Origin: Candidatus Colimorpha onthohippi
GTDB taxonomy: Bacteria > Bacteroidota > Bacteroidia > Bacteroidales > P3
NCBI GenBank assembly: GCA_018064565.1
Contig: JAGHVA010000232.1
Span: 1 to 11,949 of the forward strand
Direction: 5' to 3'
DNA: 11,949 bases
Shown here piece after piece: positions 1 through 8,264 of the stretch (position 1 is the stretch's first letter; every line of letters begins with the position of its first letter). Made by a program: the position numbers and the translations under genes. The notes under the pieces are model-generated. The model was not told the DNA's origin. It ran no database searches and was given only the letters and a program-made list of their open reading frames with translations.

Positions 1-1
1 T

Positions 2-619
2 ACAGGTATTGGCGACATCGAGGGGTTGCGGATTTTGCGGGAGATATCCCGTCAGTTTGATATTCCCGTTGTTACCGATATTCACAATGAGCGGGAAGCC
101 GACATGGCAGCTTCGTATGTCGATGTGCTTCAGATTCCAGCGTTTCTATGTAGGCAGACCGACTTGCTTGCAGCGGCAGCAGCAACGGGCAAGGTAGTAA
201 ACATCAAGAAAGGGCAGTTCTTGTCGCCCGAGGCAATGGTTCATGCGGTGGAGAAAGTCCGTCATTTTGGTAACTCCAACGTTATGCTTACCGAGCGGGG
301 CACCACTTTTGGGTATCAAGATCTTGTGGTCGATTTTCGTTCGGTGCCACAGATGCAGCGAAATCAAGTTCCCGTAATCGTAGATATTACGCATTCGTTA
401 CAGCGTCCCAATCAGGTGGCTGGAGTTACGGGTGGCAATCCTGAGATGATAGAGACGATAGGGCGGGCAGCGGTTGCCATTCCTGCCGATGGTATATTTT
501 TTGAGACACATCCCGACCCGCAAAATGCGAAATCTGATGGGGCCAATATGTTGCGGTTAGACTTAGTGGAACCCCTATTGCGTACGCTGTCGCGTATTCA
601 TGCAGCGGCAAGAGAGTAA
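2..619 (+). CDS. kdsA: 3-deoxy-8-phosphooctulonate synthase (KdsA), 5'-truncated by window edge
   Basis: KdsA condenses phosphoenolpyruvate with arabinose-5-phosphate to give Kdo-8-phosphate, a cytosolic step towards the Kdo of the LPS inner core. The visible 205 codons are the C-terminal three quarters of a protein usually about 265-280 residues long; the frame is open from base 2, so the start and roughly 60-70 residues lie outside the window. Family hallmarks run in order: GIGDIEGL, PVVTDIH, LQIPAFLCRQTDLL, NIKKGQFLSP, TERGTTFGYQDLVVDFR, VIVDITHSLQ, FFETHPDP and KSDGAN. The His of DITH, the Glu of FETHPDP and the Asp of SDG correspond to metal-site positions of metal-dependent KdsA enzymes. 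The internal TTG at 26 is not a start, because the family sequence continues upstream of it. The exonuclease gene follows after 21 bp on the same strand and may be co-transcribed. The assignment is very secure. Confidence 0.96.
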   Translation, partial: TGIGDIEGLRILREISRQFDIPVVTDIHNEREADMAASYVDVLQIPAFLCRQTDLLAAAAATGKVVNIKKGQFLSPEAMVHAVEKVRHFGNSNVMLTERGTTFGYQDLVVDFRSVPQMQRNQVPVIVDITHSLQRPNQVAGVTGGNPEMIETIGRAAVAIPADGIFFETHPDPQNAKSDGANMLRLDLVEPLLRTLSRIHAAARE

Positions 620-640
620 GTTTTAACATACCTATTTGTT

Positions 641-1513
641 ATGAAATTGAATTTAAGCAGACCGTTAGTTTTTTTTGATCTTGAGACAACGGGTGTAGTA
701 GTGGGTCATGATCATATTGTAGAGATGTGTTTCCATAAGGTAATGCCGGATGGAACATCGGAAACGAGAGTCTATCGAGTGAAACCTGTAGATGAGCAGG
801 GAATAGTGGTGCATATACCAGAGCCTACGACTGCCATTCATGGCATATCTGATGCAGATGTAGCCGACAAGCCCTCGTTCCGTCAGTTGGCGGAAGAGGT
901 GTTGCTGTTTATCGGTGATGCGGATCTCGCAGGGTACAACTCCAATAAGTTTGACGTACCCATGCTTGTGGAGGAGTTTCTTCGAGCTGGGTATTCGTTC
1001 AGCCTCAGCAACCGTCATCTGGTTGACGTCCAGAATATCTTTCACAAGATGGAGCAGCGGACGCTGAAAGCCGCTTATCGGTTTTATTGCAGTAAGGATT
1101 TAGACAATGCACATAGTGCGGATGCCGACACCCTTGCTACTTGTGAAGTCCTTATGGCTCAACTGGATCGCTACCAGGGTGTAGATTACGAAGATAAAGA
1201 TGGTTGTATCAAAGCTCCTATAGTCAATAATGTGGAGGCATTGAGCAAATTTAGTCAAACATTTCCCACGGTAGATTTGGTGGGGCATATAGTTTACAAT
1301 GCGCAGCATCAGCCAGTGTTTAATTTTGGTAAGCATAAAGGGAAGACGGTACAATCGGTGTTTGAGGTGGAACCGTCATACTATGCGTGGATGATGAATG
1401 CGGACTTTCCGCTCTCGACCAAGCAGGTTCTTAAAGAAATTCGCGAATCTCAGCGTGCTCAGCAAAAATTGCAGGATCTAAAGTTGCATTTCCAGAGTGG
1501 AGGTGCAGACTGA
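641..1513 (+). CDS. DEDDh 3'-5' exonuclease (DNA polymerase III epsilon-like) with ExoX-like C-terminal module
   Basis: A 290-residue predicted cytosolic exonuclease acting 3' to 5' on DNA or possibly RNA ends. The RNase T/DnaQ fold covers about residues 7-175. Exo I is FFDLETTG with D13 and E15, Exo II is GYNSNKFD with D105, and Exo III is HSADAD with H158 and D163, so all five DEDDh catalytic positions are present. A second module at about 225-265 carries FNFGKHKGKT followed by a YYAWMM...DFPLSTK pattern, as in the small C-terminal domain of ExoX-type exonucleases. There is no polymerase, BRCT or helicase domain, so it is not the replicative polymerase chain; proofreading, repair or RNA trimming are all possible. 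The ATG at 641 sits 21 bp after the kdsA stop and gives a sensible N-terminus directly before the catalytic strand. The family call is secure; the substrate is unknown. Confidence 0.9.
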   Translation: MKLNLSRPLVFFDLETTGVVVGHDHIVEMCFHKVMPDGTSETRVYRVKPVDEQGIVVHIPEPTTAIHGISDADVADKPSFRQLAEEVLLFIGDADLAGYNSNKFDVPMLVEEFLRAGYSFSLSNRHLVDVQNIFHKMEQRTLKAAYRFYCSKDLDNAHSADADTLATCEVLMAQLDRYQGVDYEDKDGCIKAPIVNNVEALSKFSQTFPTVDLVGHIVYNAQHQPVFNFGKHKGKTVQSVFEVEPSYYAWMMNADFPLSTKQVLKEIRESQRAQQKLQDLKLHFQSGGAD

Positions 1514-1550
1514 TTGAGTTATAGTTGCTGATAGCAATGGTATTGAATAA

Positions 1551-1595
1551 GGATACTCCGAGAGTTTATATTTCATATACAACCTCGGGGTATCC
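1551..1595 (+). terminator. candidate hairpin between convergent genes
   Basis: Arms at 1551-1562 (GGATACTCCGAG) and 1584-1595 pair over 12 bp with a single G-U pair when read as + strand RNA, around a 21-nt loop. It starts 38 bp after the exonuclease stop and overlaps the last codons of the opposing PHP gene. Read on the minus strand the same position becomes a mismatch, so the stem suits the exonuclease transcript better. No U-tract follows, so intrinsic termination is only a guess. Confidence 0.3.
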
Positions 1596-2384
1596 GATTT
1601 CGTTTAGAAACTCGTAAGCCTTTTCAAAACGGTCTAAATCGGCAGGCTGATGGGCATCGGTTCCCACTATAACTGGTAGTCGGAGGTTGGCAAGGTGCTT
1701 GATGATAGTACGCGATGGGTAGAAATCGGTGTACCGACCTTTATAGAGTCCGCGAGTGTTGATTTCGTAGATGCAGCCGTTTTCGCGCATCAGCGCGGCG
1801 GTTTCAAATGCCAAGTCTAAAAACCATTGTTCTTCAGGGTCAAAATAGCGGTTGCGGTTGTGCATCACCACTTTGTCAAAGTGGCCAACGATAGGTGGAC
1901 GCTTGGTTACAATCATTTGGTTGATTTGGTCAAAGTATTGCCCTACAGCCTGACGGATATCGCCCCCGAATACATGCTGTAACCCTTCGTCATAATGTTC
2001 TTGTTTGCTGCCATCAATAAACCATAAATCCATAGGGTCGTTGTTGGGCTTATTTACTTGGTGAACACTCCCGATATAGTAGTCCAGATTGCCTTTTTTT
2101 ATCAGACTGTCAAAGTCTTCCATTACGCCAGGTATGTAGTCTATCTCCAAACCAAGTCGGATGCAGATTTGGTCAGCGTATTTGGATTGCAATAGTCGTA
2201 TTTTTTGGCAGTATTCCAGATATCTGTCTGTTGCTATGGCAAAAGTGTTTGCAAAAGGTACAGGAGCATGCCCCGAAAAGCCTAAATGAGTAAACTGATG
2301 TTGGATGGCATATTGCACATATTCTTCGGGATCACCTTTCCCGTCGCAATAGCAAGAGTGGGTGTGGTAGTTAACTTTCAGCAT
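1566..2384 (-). CDS. PHP-domain phosphoesterase, histidinol-phosphatase (HisJ/HisK) type
   Basis: A 272-residue single-domain PHP protein, close to the roughly 270 residues of HisJ-type histidinol-phosphatases, which remove phosphate from L-histidinol phosphate in histidine synthesis. The metal-binding set of the PHP barrel is visible: HTH at H7 and H9, GFSGHAP with H39, GLEIDY with E80, GSVH with H108, VGHFDKV with H168, and GTDAH with D243 and H245. There is no polymerase or other added domain and no signal peptide, so it should be cytosolic. The start at 2384 places YHTH at residues 6-9, as is usual for the family. It is divergent from the antiporter across 162 bp and convergent with the exonuclease. 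No his genes are nearby, so histidinol phosphate as substrate rests on family likeness; another phosphoester substrate is possible. Confidence 0.82.
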   Translation of the reverse strand: MLKVNYHTHSCYCDGKGDPEEYVQYAIQHQFTHLGFSGHAPVPFANTFAIATDRYLEYCQKIRLLQSKYADQICIRLGLEIDYIPGVMEDFDSLIKKGNLDYYIGSVHQVNKPNNDPMDLWFIDGSKQEHYDEGLQHVFGGDIRQAVGQYFDQINQMIVTKRPPIVGHFDKVVMHNRNRYFDPEEQWFLDLAFETAALMRENGCIYEINTRGLYKGRYTDFYPSRTIIKHLANLRLPVIVGTDAHQPADLDRFEKAYEFLNEIGYPEVVYEI

Positions 2385-2546
2385 AGTACTTGTTGTTTTA
2401 TGAATTACGGGTGCAATAAAAGTAGATGTATATAGTTATATAAAGTACACAAAGTGTTTGTTGGCTGGTAGTGTATGCCGTTGTGGTAGTATTTCATAAT
2501 GAGCGTCAAGAGATAACGAGATAAATACGAATAATATTTTATAGCA

Positions 2547-4811
2547 ATGCCTCCTATTTTTTTAGATTTAGCCATAATTCTTGTTACAGCGGGCGTAGTA
2601 ACAGTTATATTCAAATGGCTTAAGCAGCCTTTGGTCTTAGGTTATATAGTAGCAGGCTTTTTTATCGGACCTTATTTTCCATGGTTTCCAGCCATTACCG
2701 ACGATACCAATATCCGGGTTTGGAGTGATATTGGTATCGTGTTTTTGATGTTTGCGTTGGGCTTGGAATTTAGTGTAAAGAGTTTGAAAAAAGTAGGAGC
2801 CACTGGTGCTATCACCGCCCTTACCGAGTTGGCGGTGATGTTTCTTGTGGGTAGTTCGGTGGGCAAGATGCTGGGATTTTCGGAGATGGAGTGCATCTTT
2901 TTGGGTTGCATGTTGTCCATATCATCTACAACGATTATCATCAAGTCGTTTGATGACTTGAAGTTCAAGCAGCAGAAATTTACAGGCACAGTAACGGCAG
3001 CGTTGGTGGTAGAGGATATAGTAGCGGTACTTCTGTTGGTGTTGCTCTCCACGCTATCAGTTAGCAAGAGTTTTGATGGGGGGCAACTGGTGTTGTGTCT
3101 GGTAAAGTTGGCGTTCTTTTTGGTGGTGTGTTTCCTGTTTGGCATTTATTTGATACCGACATTCCTCAAGTGGATGCGTCGTTTTATGACCGAGGAGACG
3201 CTCTGCATCGTAGCGATAGGACTTTGCTTTGGCATGGTGGTGCTGGCTTCGTATGCAGGCTTCTCGACGGCATTAGGAGCATTTTTGATGGGTGCAATAT
3301 TGGCAGAGACAATAGAGGCAGATGCCATACATCGCATCATCACACCTGTCAAGAACCTGTTTGGTGCCATCTTTTTTGTGTCGGTAGGCATGCTGGTCGA
3401 TCCTATTGTTTTGGTTAAGTACATAGTTCCGATATTGGTTATAGCAGCTACTGTGGTTCTTTTCAAATCGACGGCAGCGACATTGGGAATACTCTTGAGT
3501 GGCAAGCCGCTCAAGACCGCTATGCAGAGTGGTTTCTGTTTTTGTCAGATAGGTGAGTTCTCGTTTATCATAGCGGGGTTAGGTTTGAGTTTTGGGGTGA
3601 TAGGGCCAAACCTCTACCCCATTATAGTGTCGGTTTCCATTATCACAACATTTGTTACACCCTATATGATAAAGGCAGGATTGCCTGCCTATCAATGGCT
3701 TTATCCGCGGTTGCCCGAACGATTTCGGTCGGCATTACAGCGGTATGCAGACTCTTCGTCCAGTGCAAGCAATGAAGATTGGGGGCGGCGGTATGTCAAA
3801 AAGAGCCTGATCAATATCGTTATTTATGGAGTGGTATTGGCTGCCATAGTGTTGTTGTCTTCGTTTACCTTGCGTCCATGGCTCTTGTCGTTGTTTGCGG
3901 AGTTGGGGGTTGCTGATGTGTGGGCAAATGTTACGGGTGCTGTAGGTACCCTATTGGTGATGTCTCCTTTTGTGTGGGCATTGGTGCGCAACAGGGGTAG
4001 CAATACCTCGCTGCTAAAGATGTTGTCTGGGTCGCATCGCAGTTTGGTGATGGTAATGCCAGTGGTGTTGCTGCGCTACTTTGTTGCGATATTTTTTGTA
4101 GGAATGGTATTGGCTCGTTATGTGCATCTGGCTTTAGGATTTGTATTGGCGCTTGCAGTGTTGGTGCTGATAGTGGTCATTACATCGCGTCGTACAACTA
4201 AGTTTTACAATCGCATAGAATCGCGTTTTGTTACCAATTTCAACAAGCGTCAGAATCAAAATTCATTCAAGATACCTGCGTCGATGGAGCAGTTGTTCTG
4301 TATGGAGCGAGTTAATGTATCACCGTATTCAAAATTTATTGGCAAGACGTTAAAACAAAGTGGTTTGCGTAATAATTATCACATTAGTTTGGTAACCATA
4401 GAGCGGGGCGGGGAGCGGATTACGCTCCCAGATGGGAATGCGTTGTTGATGCCTGGCGACCGTTTGACGGTGATAGGGTCGGAGGAGCAGGTGTCTCATT
4501 TCCGTGCGGATGCCGAGGTGGAGCCTGATTTGCTTGTGCGCGATTATCCTGGCAACGATGTCAATATCTATCGTTACGAGGTAAAGGAGGATAAGCCTCT
4601 GTGTGGCTGTCGTTTGCGCGACTCCTCATTCAGGCTCAAGCATAACGGTTTGATTATTGCTATAGAACGTAAAGATGAGTATATTGTAAATCCTGATGCA
4701 GATATTCTTTTTGAGGTTGGTGATATCGTGTGGTTTGTGTCTCCCGATGATTTGCAGATAGATCGTTTTGTGCAAGAGGACGAAGATAGTGTCTTGCTGA
4801 ATGGCAGATGA
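2547..4811 (+). CDS. CPA2-family cation:proton antiporter with C-terminal RCK_C modules
   Basis: A 754-residue inner-membrane transporter expected to exchange Na+ or K+ for protons. Residues 1 to about 380 form the Na+/H+ exchanger core of roughly twelve helices, with the family signatures DIGIVFLMFALGLEF (61-75), SISSTTIIIKSFDDLK (124-139) and the acidic VVEDIVAV (154-161; E156-D157 on the presumed ion-binding helix). A short polar linker (390-418, serine-rich at 403-408) leads to about four further hydrophobic helices (about 420-440, 460-480, 500-522 and 525-546). Two soluble RCK_C/TrkA_C-like segments follow, at about 580-655 (LLMPGDRLTVIG) and 672-742 (LFEVGDIVWFVS). A nucleotide-binding TrkA_N/RCK_N domain, as in KefB and KefC, is absent. 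The ATG at 2547 begins directly before the first membrane helix. No clear promoter was found in the divergent gap. The family is secure; the ion is not determined. Confidence 0.9.
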   Translation: MPPIFLDLAIILVTAGVVTVIFKWLKQPLVLGYIVAGFFIGPYFPWFPAITDDTNIRVWSDIGIVFLMFALGLEFSVKSLKKVGATGAITALTELAVMFLVGSSVGKMLGFSEMECIFLGCMLSISSTTIIIKSFDDLKFKQQKFTGTVTAALVVEDIVAVLLLVLLSTLSVSKSFDGGQLVLCLVKLAFFLVVCFLFGIYLIPTFLKWMRRFMTEETLCIVAIGLCFGMVVLASYAGFSTALGAFLMGAILAETIEADAIHRIITPVKNLFGAIFFVSVGMLVDPIVLVKYIVPILVIAATVVLFKSTAATLGILLSGKPLKTAMQSGFCFCQIGEFSFIIAGLGLSFGVIGPNLYPIIVSVSIITTFVTPYMIKAGLPAYQWLYPRLPERFRSALQRYADSSSSASNEDWGRRYVKKSLINIVIYGVVLAAIVLLSSFTLRPWLLSLFAELGVADVWANVTGAVGTLLVMSPFVWALVRNRGSNTSLLKMLSGSHRSLVMVMPVVLLRYFVAIFFVGMVLARYVHLALGFVLALAVLVLIVVITSRRTTKFYNRIESRFVTNFNKRQNQNSFKIPASMEQLFCMERVNVSPYSKFIGKTLKQSGLRNNYHISLVTIERGGERITLPDGNALLMPGDRLTVIGSEEQVSHFRADAEVEPDLLVRDYPGNDVNIYRYEVKEDKPLCGCRLRDSSFRLKHNGLIIAIERKDEYIVNPDADILFEVGDIVWFVSPDDLQIDRFVQEDEDSVLLNGR

Positions 4812-4870
4812 CCACACACTGATAGGTAACCGATTATTAAATCATATATATATGTGATTGCTTTCGATAA

Positions 4871-4903
4871 GCCGAGCGCAGACAAGCTTGCTTGTATGCC
4901 GAG
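4871..4903. repeat. small hairpin flanked by GCCGAG direct repeats
   Basis: GCCGAG occurs at 4871-4876 and again at 4898-4903. Between them ACAAGC (4882-4887), TT and GCTTGT (4890-4895) form a perfect 6 bp stem. The element lies in the 131 bp gap between the antiporter and the protease, about 40 bp before the protease start. From memory, similar GCCGAG plus AAGCTTGCTT sequences occur before other Bacteroidales genes; this could not be checked here. It could be a dispersed repeat or a 5'-leader element of the protease mRNA. Confidence 0.4.
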
Positions 4904-4942
4904 GCGAGAAAACGTCTGTTGAAAAAAAAGGAACAAAAAGAG

Positions 4943-6577
4943 ATGAAACGCTGTTTATTGTTATCAGCCATGGCTTTGGTTGTCTTGGGCGTTGGAGCGC
5001 AAGAAGACAAAGGGTTTGAGATTTCGAAGAATCTTGAGATTTTCGCCAATGTTTACAAAAATATCCATCAGTATTATGTGGATGATGTCGATCCAGGAAA
5101 GACGATGAAGAAAGCCATTGATGCAATGCTCTCGTCGTTGGATCCTTATACGAACTATTATCCTGAAAGCGATATGGAGGATGTGCGGCTGCAACTTATG
5201 GGGCAGTATGGAGGTATAGGAGCGTTGATACAACAGCAGGGCAAAGATGTGTTTATTTCCGAACCGTATCAGGGGCTTCCTGCTGACAGGGCGGGACTTC
5301 GTGCTGGCGACAAGATAGTGAGCATTGACGGGCAGAGCGCCGAGGGTAAGAAGAATAGTGATGTAAGCAGTGCCTTGCGTGGTCAGGCGGGAACCAGTGT
5401 AACTATCGGAGTAGAGCGTGATGGCAAAGTGATAGAGAAGACCATCATGCGTGAGGAGATACAACTCAAGGCGGTGCCGTATTACGGTTATGTAGAGACT
5501 GATTTTGGCTATGTGAAGCTGAACGAGTTTACGCAAGGGTCAGGAGCCGAGGTTCGCACTGCTGTGCAGGAGTTGATATCTCAACGGCCAGGGCTGAAAG
5601 GCATTATTCTTGACTTGAGAGGCAATGGCGGCGGATTGATGAATGAGGCTGTGGATATCGTGAATATATTTGTGAAAAAAGGCGAGACGGTGGTTGAGAC
5701 CAAGGGCAAGGTGGCATCGAAAAATATCACCAGCCGTACGCGGCGAGACCCTGTAGATACCTCAATACCCGTGGCGGTGTTGATCGATGGGTACAGCGCT
5801 TCGGCAAGCGAGATTGTGAGTGGCAGTCTGCAAGATTTTGACAGAGCTGTTATCATAGGAAGTCGTTCGTATGGCAAAGGATTGGTACAAAACATACTGC
5901 CGATGGCATACAACTGCCAGATGAAAGTCACGGTGTCAAAATATTTCATACCATCGGGGCGTTGTATCCAGGCGTTGGATTACAGCCATAAAGATGAGAA
6001 TGGGCGAGCTACCAAGGTTCCAGACTCGCTCAAGACAGCGTTCCAGACTCGCAACGGGCGCACGGTATATGACGGATTTGGAATTGAGCCAGATGTGGAA
6101 ACCAAAGACGAGTTTATGTCGGGCATAGCCGCATCGCTACTTACCAAATTCCATATCTTCAACTATGCGACCCATTTTGTGAAGCAGCACGACACCATAG
6201 CCCCCCCATCACGTTTTGAAATTACCGATGAGATTTATTCGGATTTTGTCAACTATCTGTCCGACAAGGACTACACATACACTACCATCACCGAGAAAAT
6301 GATCAAAGAACTCAAAAAGGTGGCAGAAGAAGAGCAGTATCTACAAGCTATAGAGACCGACCTCACCGCTATGGAACAGAAGTTTACCAACGACAAGAAA
6401 GAGGACTTATATCGTTATAAAGGTGAGATTAGCGACATGCTCAAGAGTGAGTTGCTTACACGATACTATTACGAGCGGGGTAGAACAGAGGGTATGATTA
6501 CCACCGACAAAGATGTTCAGAAGGCGGTAGAGGTAATGCGTGATGTGCCGCAGTATAACAAACTGTTGCATAAGTAA
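4943..6577 (+). CDS. S41-family C-terminal processing protease with PDZ domain
   Basis: A 544-residue exported serine protease of the CtpA/Prc family, which cleaves envelope proteins near their C-termini. Residues 1-19 form a Sec signal peptide (MKRC, a hydrophobic stretch, GVGA then Q), with likely cleavage after A19. The N-terminal helical part holds the SLDPYTNYY motif (65-73). A PDZ domain spans about 83-172, including GIGA, GLPADRAGLRAGDKIVSIDG and the ALRG turn. The protease core follows: FGYVKLNEF (188-196), LDLRGNGGG (223-231), the nucleophile box SASASE (285-290) and the lysine box SYGKGLVQ with K312, giving the Ser-Lys dyad. About 150 C-terminal residues are charged and helical. I chose ATG 4943 over the longer open frame starting at 4892, because only 4943 puts the signal peptide at the N-terminus and the upstream codons overlap a hairpin repeat. 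Its substrate is unknown; a periplasmic location is inferred. Confidence 0.93.
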   Translation: MKRCLLLSAMALVVLGVGAQEDKGFEISKNLEIFANVYKNIHQYYVDDVDPGKTMKKAIDAMLSSLDPYTNYYPESDMEDVRLQLMGQYGGIGALIQQQGKDVFISEPYQGLPADRAGLRAGDKIVSIDGQSAEGKKNSDVSSALRGQAGTSVTIGVERDGKVIEKTIMREEIQLKAVPYYGYVETDFGYVKLNEFTQGSGAEVRTAVQELISQRPGLKGIILDLRGNGGGLMNEAVDIVNIFVKKGETVVETKGKVASKNITSRTRRDPVDTSIPVAVLIDGYSASASEIVSGSLQDFDRAVIIGSRSYGKGLVQNILPMAYNCQMKVTVSKYFIPSGRCIQALDYSHKDENGRATKVPDSLKTAFQTRNGRTVYDGFGIEPDVETKDEFMSGIAASLLTKFHIFNYATHFVKQHDTIAPPSRFEITDEIYSDFVNYLSDKDYTYTTITEKMIKELKKVAEEEQYLQAIETDLTAMEQKFTNDKKEDLYRYKGEISDMLKSELLTRYYYERGRTEGMITTDKDVQKAVEVMRDVPQYNKLLHK

Positions 6578-6608
6578 AACTTCCCGTAGGTAGGGCAGAG
6601 GCTATAGG

Positions 6609-6639
6609 TTGCCGTATTGCGGCAGATCTGTAGGTCTTG
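6609..6639 (+). promoter_or_regulatory. candidate promoter before the O-antigen ligase-like gene
   Basis: TTG at 6609-6611 and TAGGTCTTG at 6631-6639 are separated by 19 bp, a spacing expected for the primary sigma factor of Bacteroidota, although the -7 box departs from TAnnTTTG. Transcription would start about 15 bp before the ATG at 6660. A 5 bp stem, TGCCG/CGGCA (6610-6614 and 6620-6624), sits inside the spacer and might instead belong to the 3' end of the protease transcript. Confidence 0.35.
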
Positions 6640-6659
6640 TTTGATTCAATTGCAAACCA

Positions 6660-8207
6660 ATGTTGCGTACCGCATTACATCGGAAAATATATATTGCGTT
6701 GTTATGCCTTCTGGCGGTCAGCATGAATCTATCTGTATTCTTGGCTAACCTCAGTTGGTTTCTGCTGTTGGTAAACTGGGTAGTAGAGGGAGGTTGGCGT
6801 CAGAAATTTTCTGCTTTTGGTAGTCGGCACCTGCTTCAGGCTTTTTTGGTAATGTGGGGCTTGTTGCTGGTATCGATTATATGGAGTGCCGACAGCATCT
6901 GCGCATTGCATGAATTGAGGTGTGCGCTTCCGTTGTTGGTGGTTCCATTGGTGGTGCTCACCTCCCCACCGCTTGCCGCTCGCGAACGGTGGATTGTGGT
7001 TTGCTTATATGTGTTGGCGGTATTGGTGGTGTCGTTGATAGCCATGGTGCGCTATGTTGCAATGCCAGGTTTGCCCTATAGGCAGCTGGTACCGTTTGTG
7101 TCGCACATCCGGTTTTCGCTCAACGTATGTCTTGTTGTATGTATCGTGATGCACAAGCTGCTTACCGCATTGCGCCATGTTACAAGGCGCACGCTGTTTT
7201 TGACAGCATCGATGGCATTGTTTGTGTTGTGGGGGCTTCTGTTTCTATATGTGCAACGCTCTTACACAGCTGCGGTGGCGCTGCTGGTGGTATTGGTTGT
7301 GGAGGTGTATATGTTTCGGTGGCGGATTGAGGATAGGCGTTTGCGCAATATCGTCTGTTGGGGAGTGGTGGCAGGTATAGCCGCCGTAGTGGGCATGGTG
7401 GTATATTACGGTGTTGAATATTATTATCAAGATAATCGGTTGGCGGCTTCGCCGTTGCCAGAATATACACTACGAGGCAACCCATATACCCATCAGCCGA
7501 AGGGTTGTGTCGAGAATGGGGCACCGGTGTCCAATTACCTTTGCACGGAGGAGTTGAAGTCGCAATGGCATCGTTATAGCAGCATGTCGCTCTACGACAC
7601 TACCGCTACGGGCTATACAGTCTATCCCACGTTGGTGAGGTATCTTAACAGCAAAGGGCTGACAAAAGACAGCGCAGGGTTAACAGGTCTTACTCAGCAG
7701 GATATCCGTTATGTAGAGCAGGGTATTGCCAATTGTGTCTATGTGGAGCAGAGTCCCCGTAGGATGGTCTATCAGTGGCTGTTTGAGTGGGAGCAGTACA
7801 GAGTGTATGGCAAGCTGGTGGGCTCGTCGATGGGCGAGCGCATTGCCTTGTGGATAAATGGGTTAGGCGTGTGGGCAGGCAGCCCATTGATAGGGGTAGG
7901 TATAGGCGATGTGGCAAGCGAGAGCCATCTTCGTTTAGAAGCGACTAAGTCGCAGTTGGCGGGTACGCAGAAGCACATACACAACCAGTATATCACATTT
8001 TTGGCTGCAGTGGGGTTGGTAGGCATAGTATTGATGGCATTTTTCTTCGGCAGGGTGCGCATCCGCAGATGCACCGAACGAGCACCGCTGGTGGTGGCTT
8101 ATATCGTTATTGTGTTGGTGTCGTTTGTGTCGGAGGATACGCTCGATACGCTGGCAGGCATCTTGTTTTGTACCGTGCCGATAGTCTTTTTTTATGAGCG
8201 CCAGTAA
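6660..8207 (+). CDS. O-antigen ligase/polymerase-like (WaaL/Wzy_C superfamily) membrane protein
   Basis: A 515-residue polytopic inner-membrane protein with about ten predicted helices: dense hydrophobic segments from 10 to 255, then further helices at about 443-463 and 474-511. Between them is a large hydrophilic, presumably periplasmic loop (about 255-395) with the features NPYTHQ, ENGAPVSNYLC and RYLNSKGLTKDSAGL. After the loop comes the superfamily signature, with RIALW (394-398), GSPLIGVGIGD (407-417) and HNQYITFLAAVGLVG (441-455). This arrangement is that of enzymes that ligate or polymerise undecaprenyl-linked glycans, such as O-antigen onto lipid A-core. Whether this one is a ligase, a polymerase or a protein O-glycosylation enzyme cannot be told from sequence. 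The ATG at 6660 is followed by a short basic N-terminus before the first helix. It lies 82 bp after the protease gene. The same window holds kdsA, but several kilobases away. Confidence 0.75.
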   Translation: MLRTALHRKIYIALLCLLAVSMNLSVFLANLSWFLLLVNWVVEGGWRQKFSAFGSRHLLQAFLVMWGLLLVSIIWSADSICALHELRCALPLLVVPLVVLTSPPLAARERWIVVCLYVLAVLVVSLIAMVRYVAMPGLPYRQLVPFVSHIRFSLNVCLVVCIVMHKLLTALRHVTRRTLFLTASMALFVLWGLLFLYVQRSYTAAVALLVVLVVEVYMFRWRIEDRRLRNIVCWGVVAGIAAVVGMVVYYGVEYYYQDNRLAASPLPEYTLRGNPYTHQPKGCVENGAPVSNYLCTEELKSQWHRYSSMSLYDTTATGYTVYPTLVRYLNSKGLTKDSAGLTGLTQQDIRYVEQGIANCVYVEQSPRRMVYQWLFEWEQYRVYGKLVGSSMGERIALWINGLGVWAGSPLIGVGIGDVASESHLRLEATKSQLAGTQKHIHNQYITFLAAVGLVGIVLMAFFFGRVRIRRCTERAPLVVAYIVIVLVSFVSEDTLDTLAGILFCTVPIVFFYERQ

Positions 8208-8264
8208 TTATACTATAGCGTGTATTAAAAGAGGACAATTGGCGAATTGAATTGAAAAATAAAT

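Noticed and set aside
4842..4859. AT-rich near-palindrome after the antiporter stop
   Set aside because: It is mostly an alternating AT run without a GC stem or T-tract, so it is not a convincing terminator or operator.
4892..4942. Longer start for the S41 protease (17 extra residues from a TTG codon)
   Set aside because: It would bury the signal peptide behind a charged stretch and overlaps the hairpin repeat at 4871-4903; the ATG at 4943 gives a normal Sec signal.
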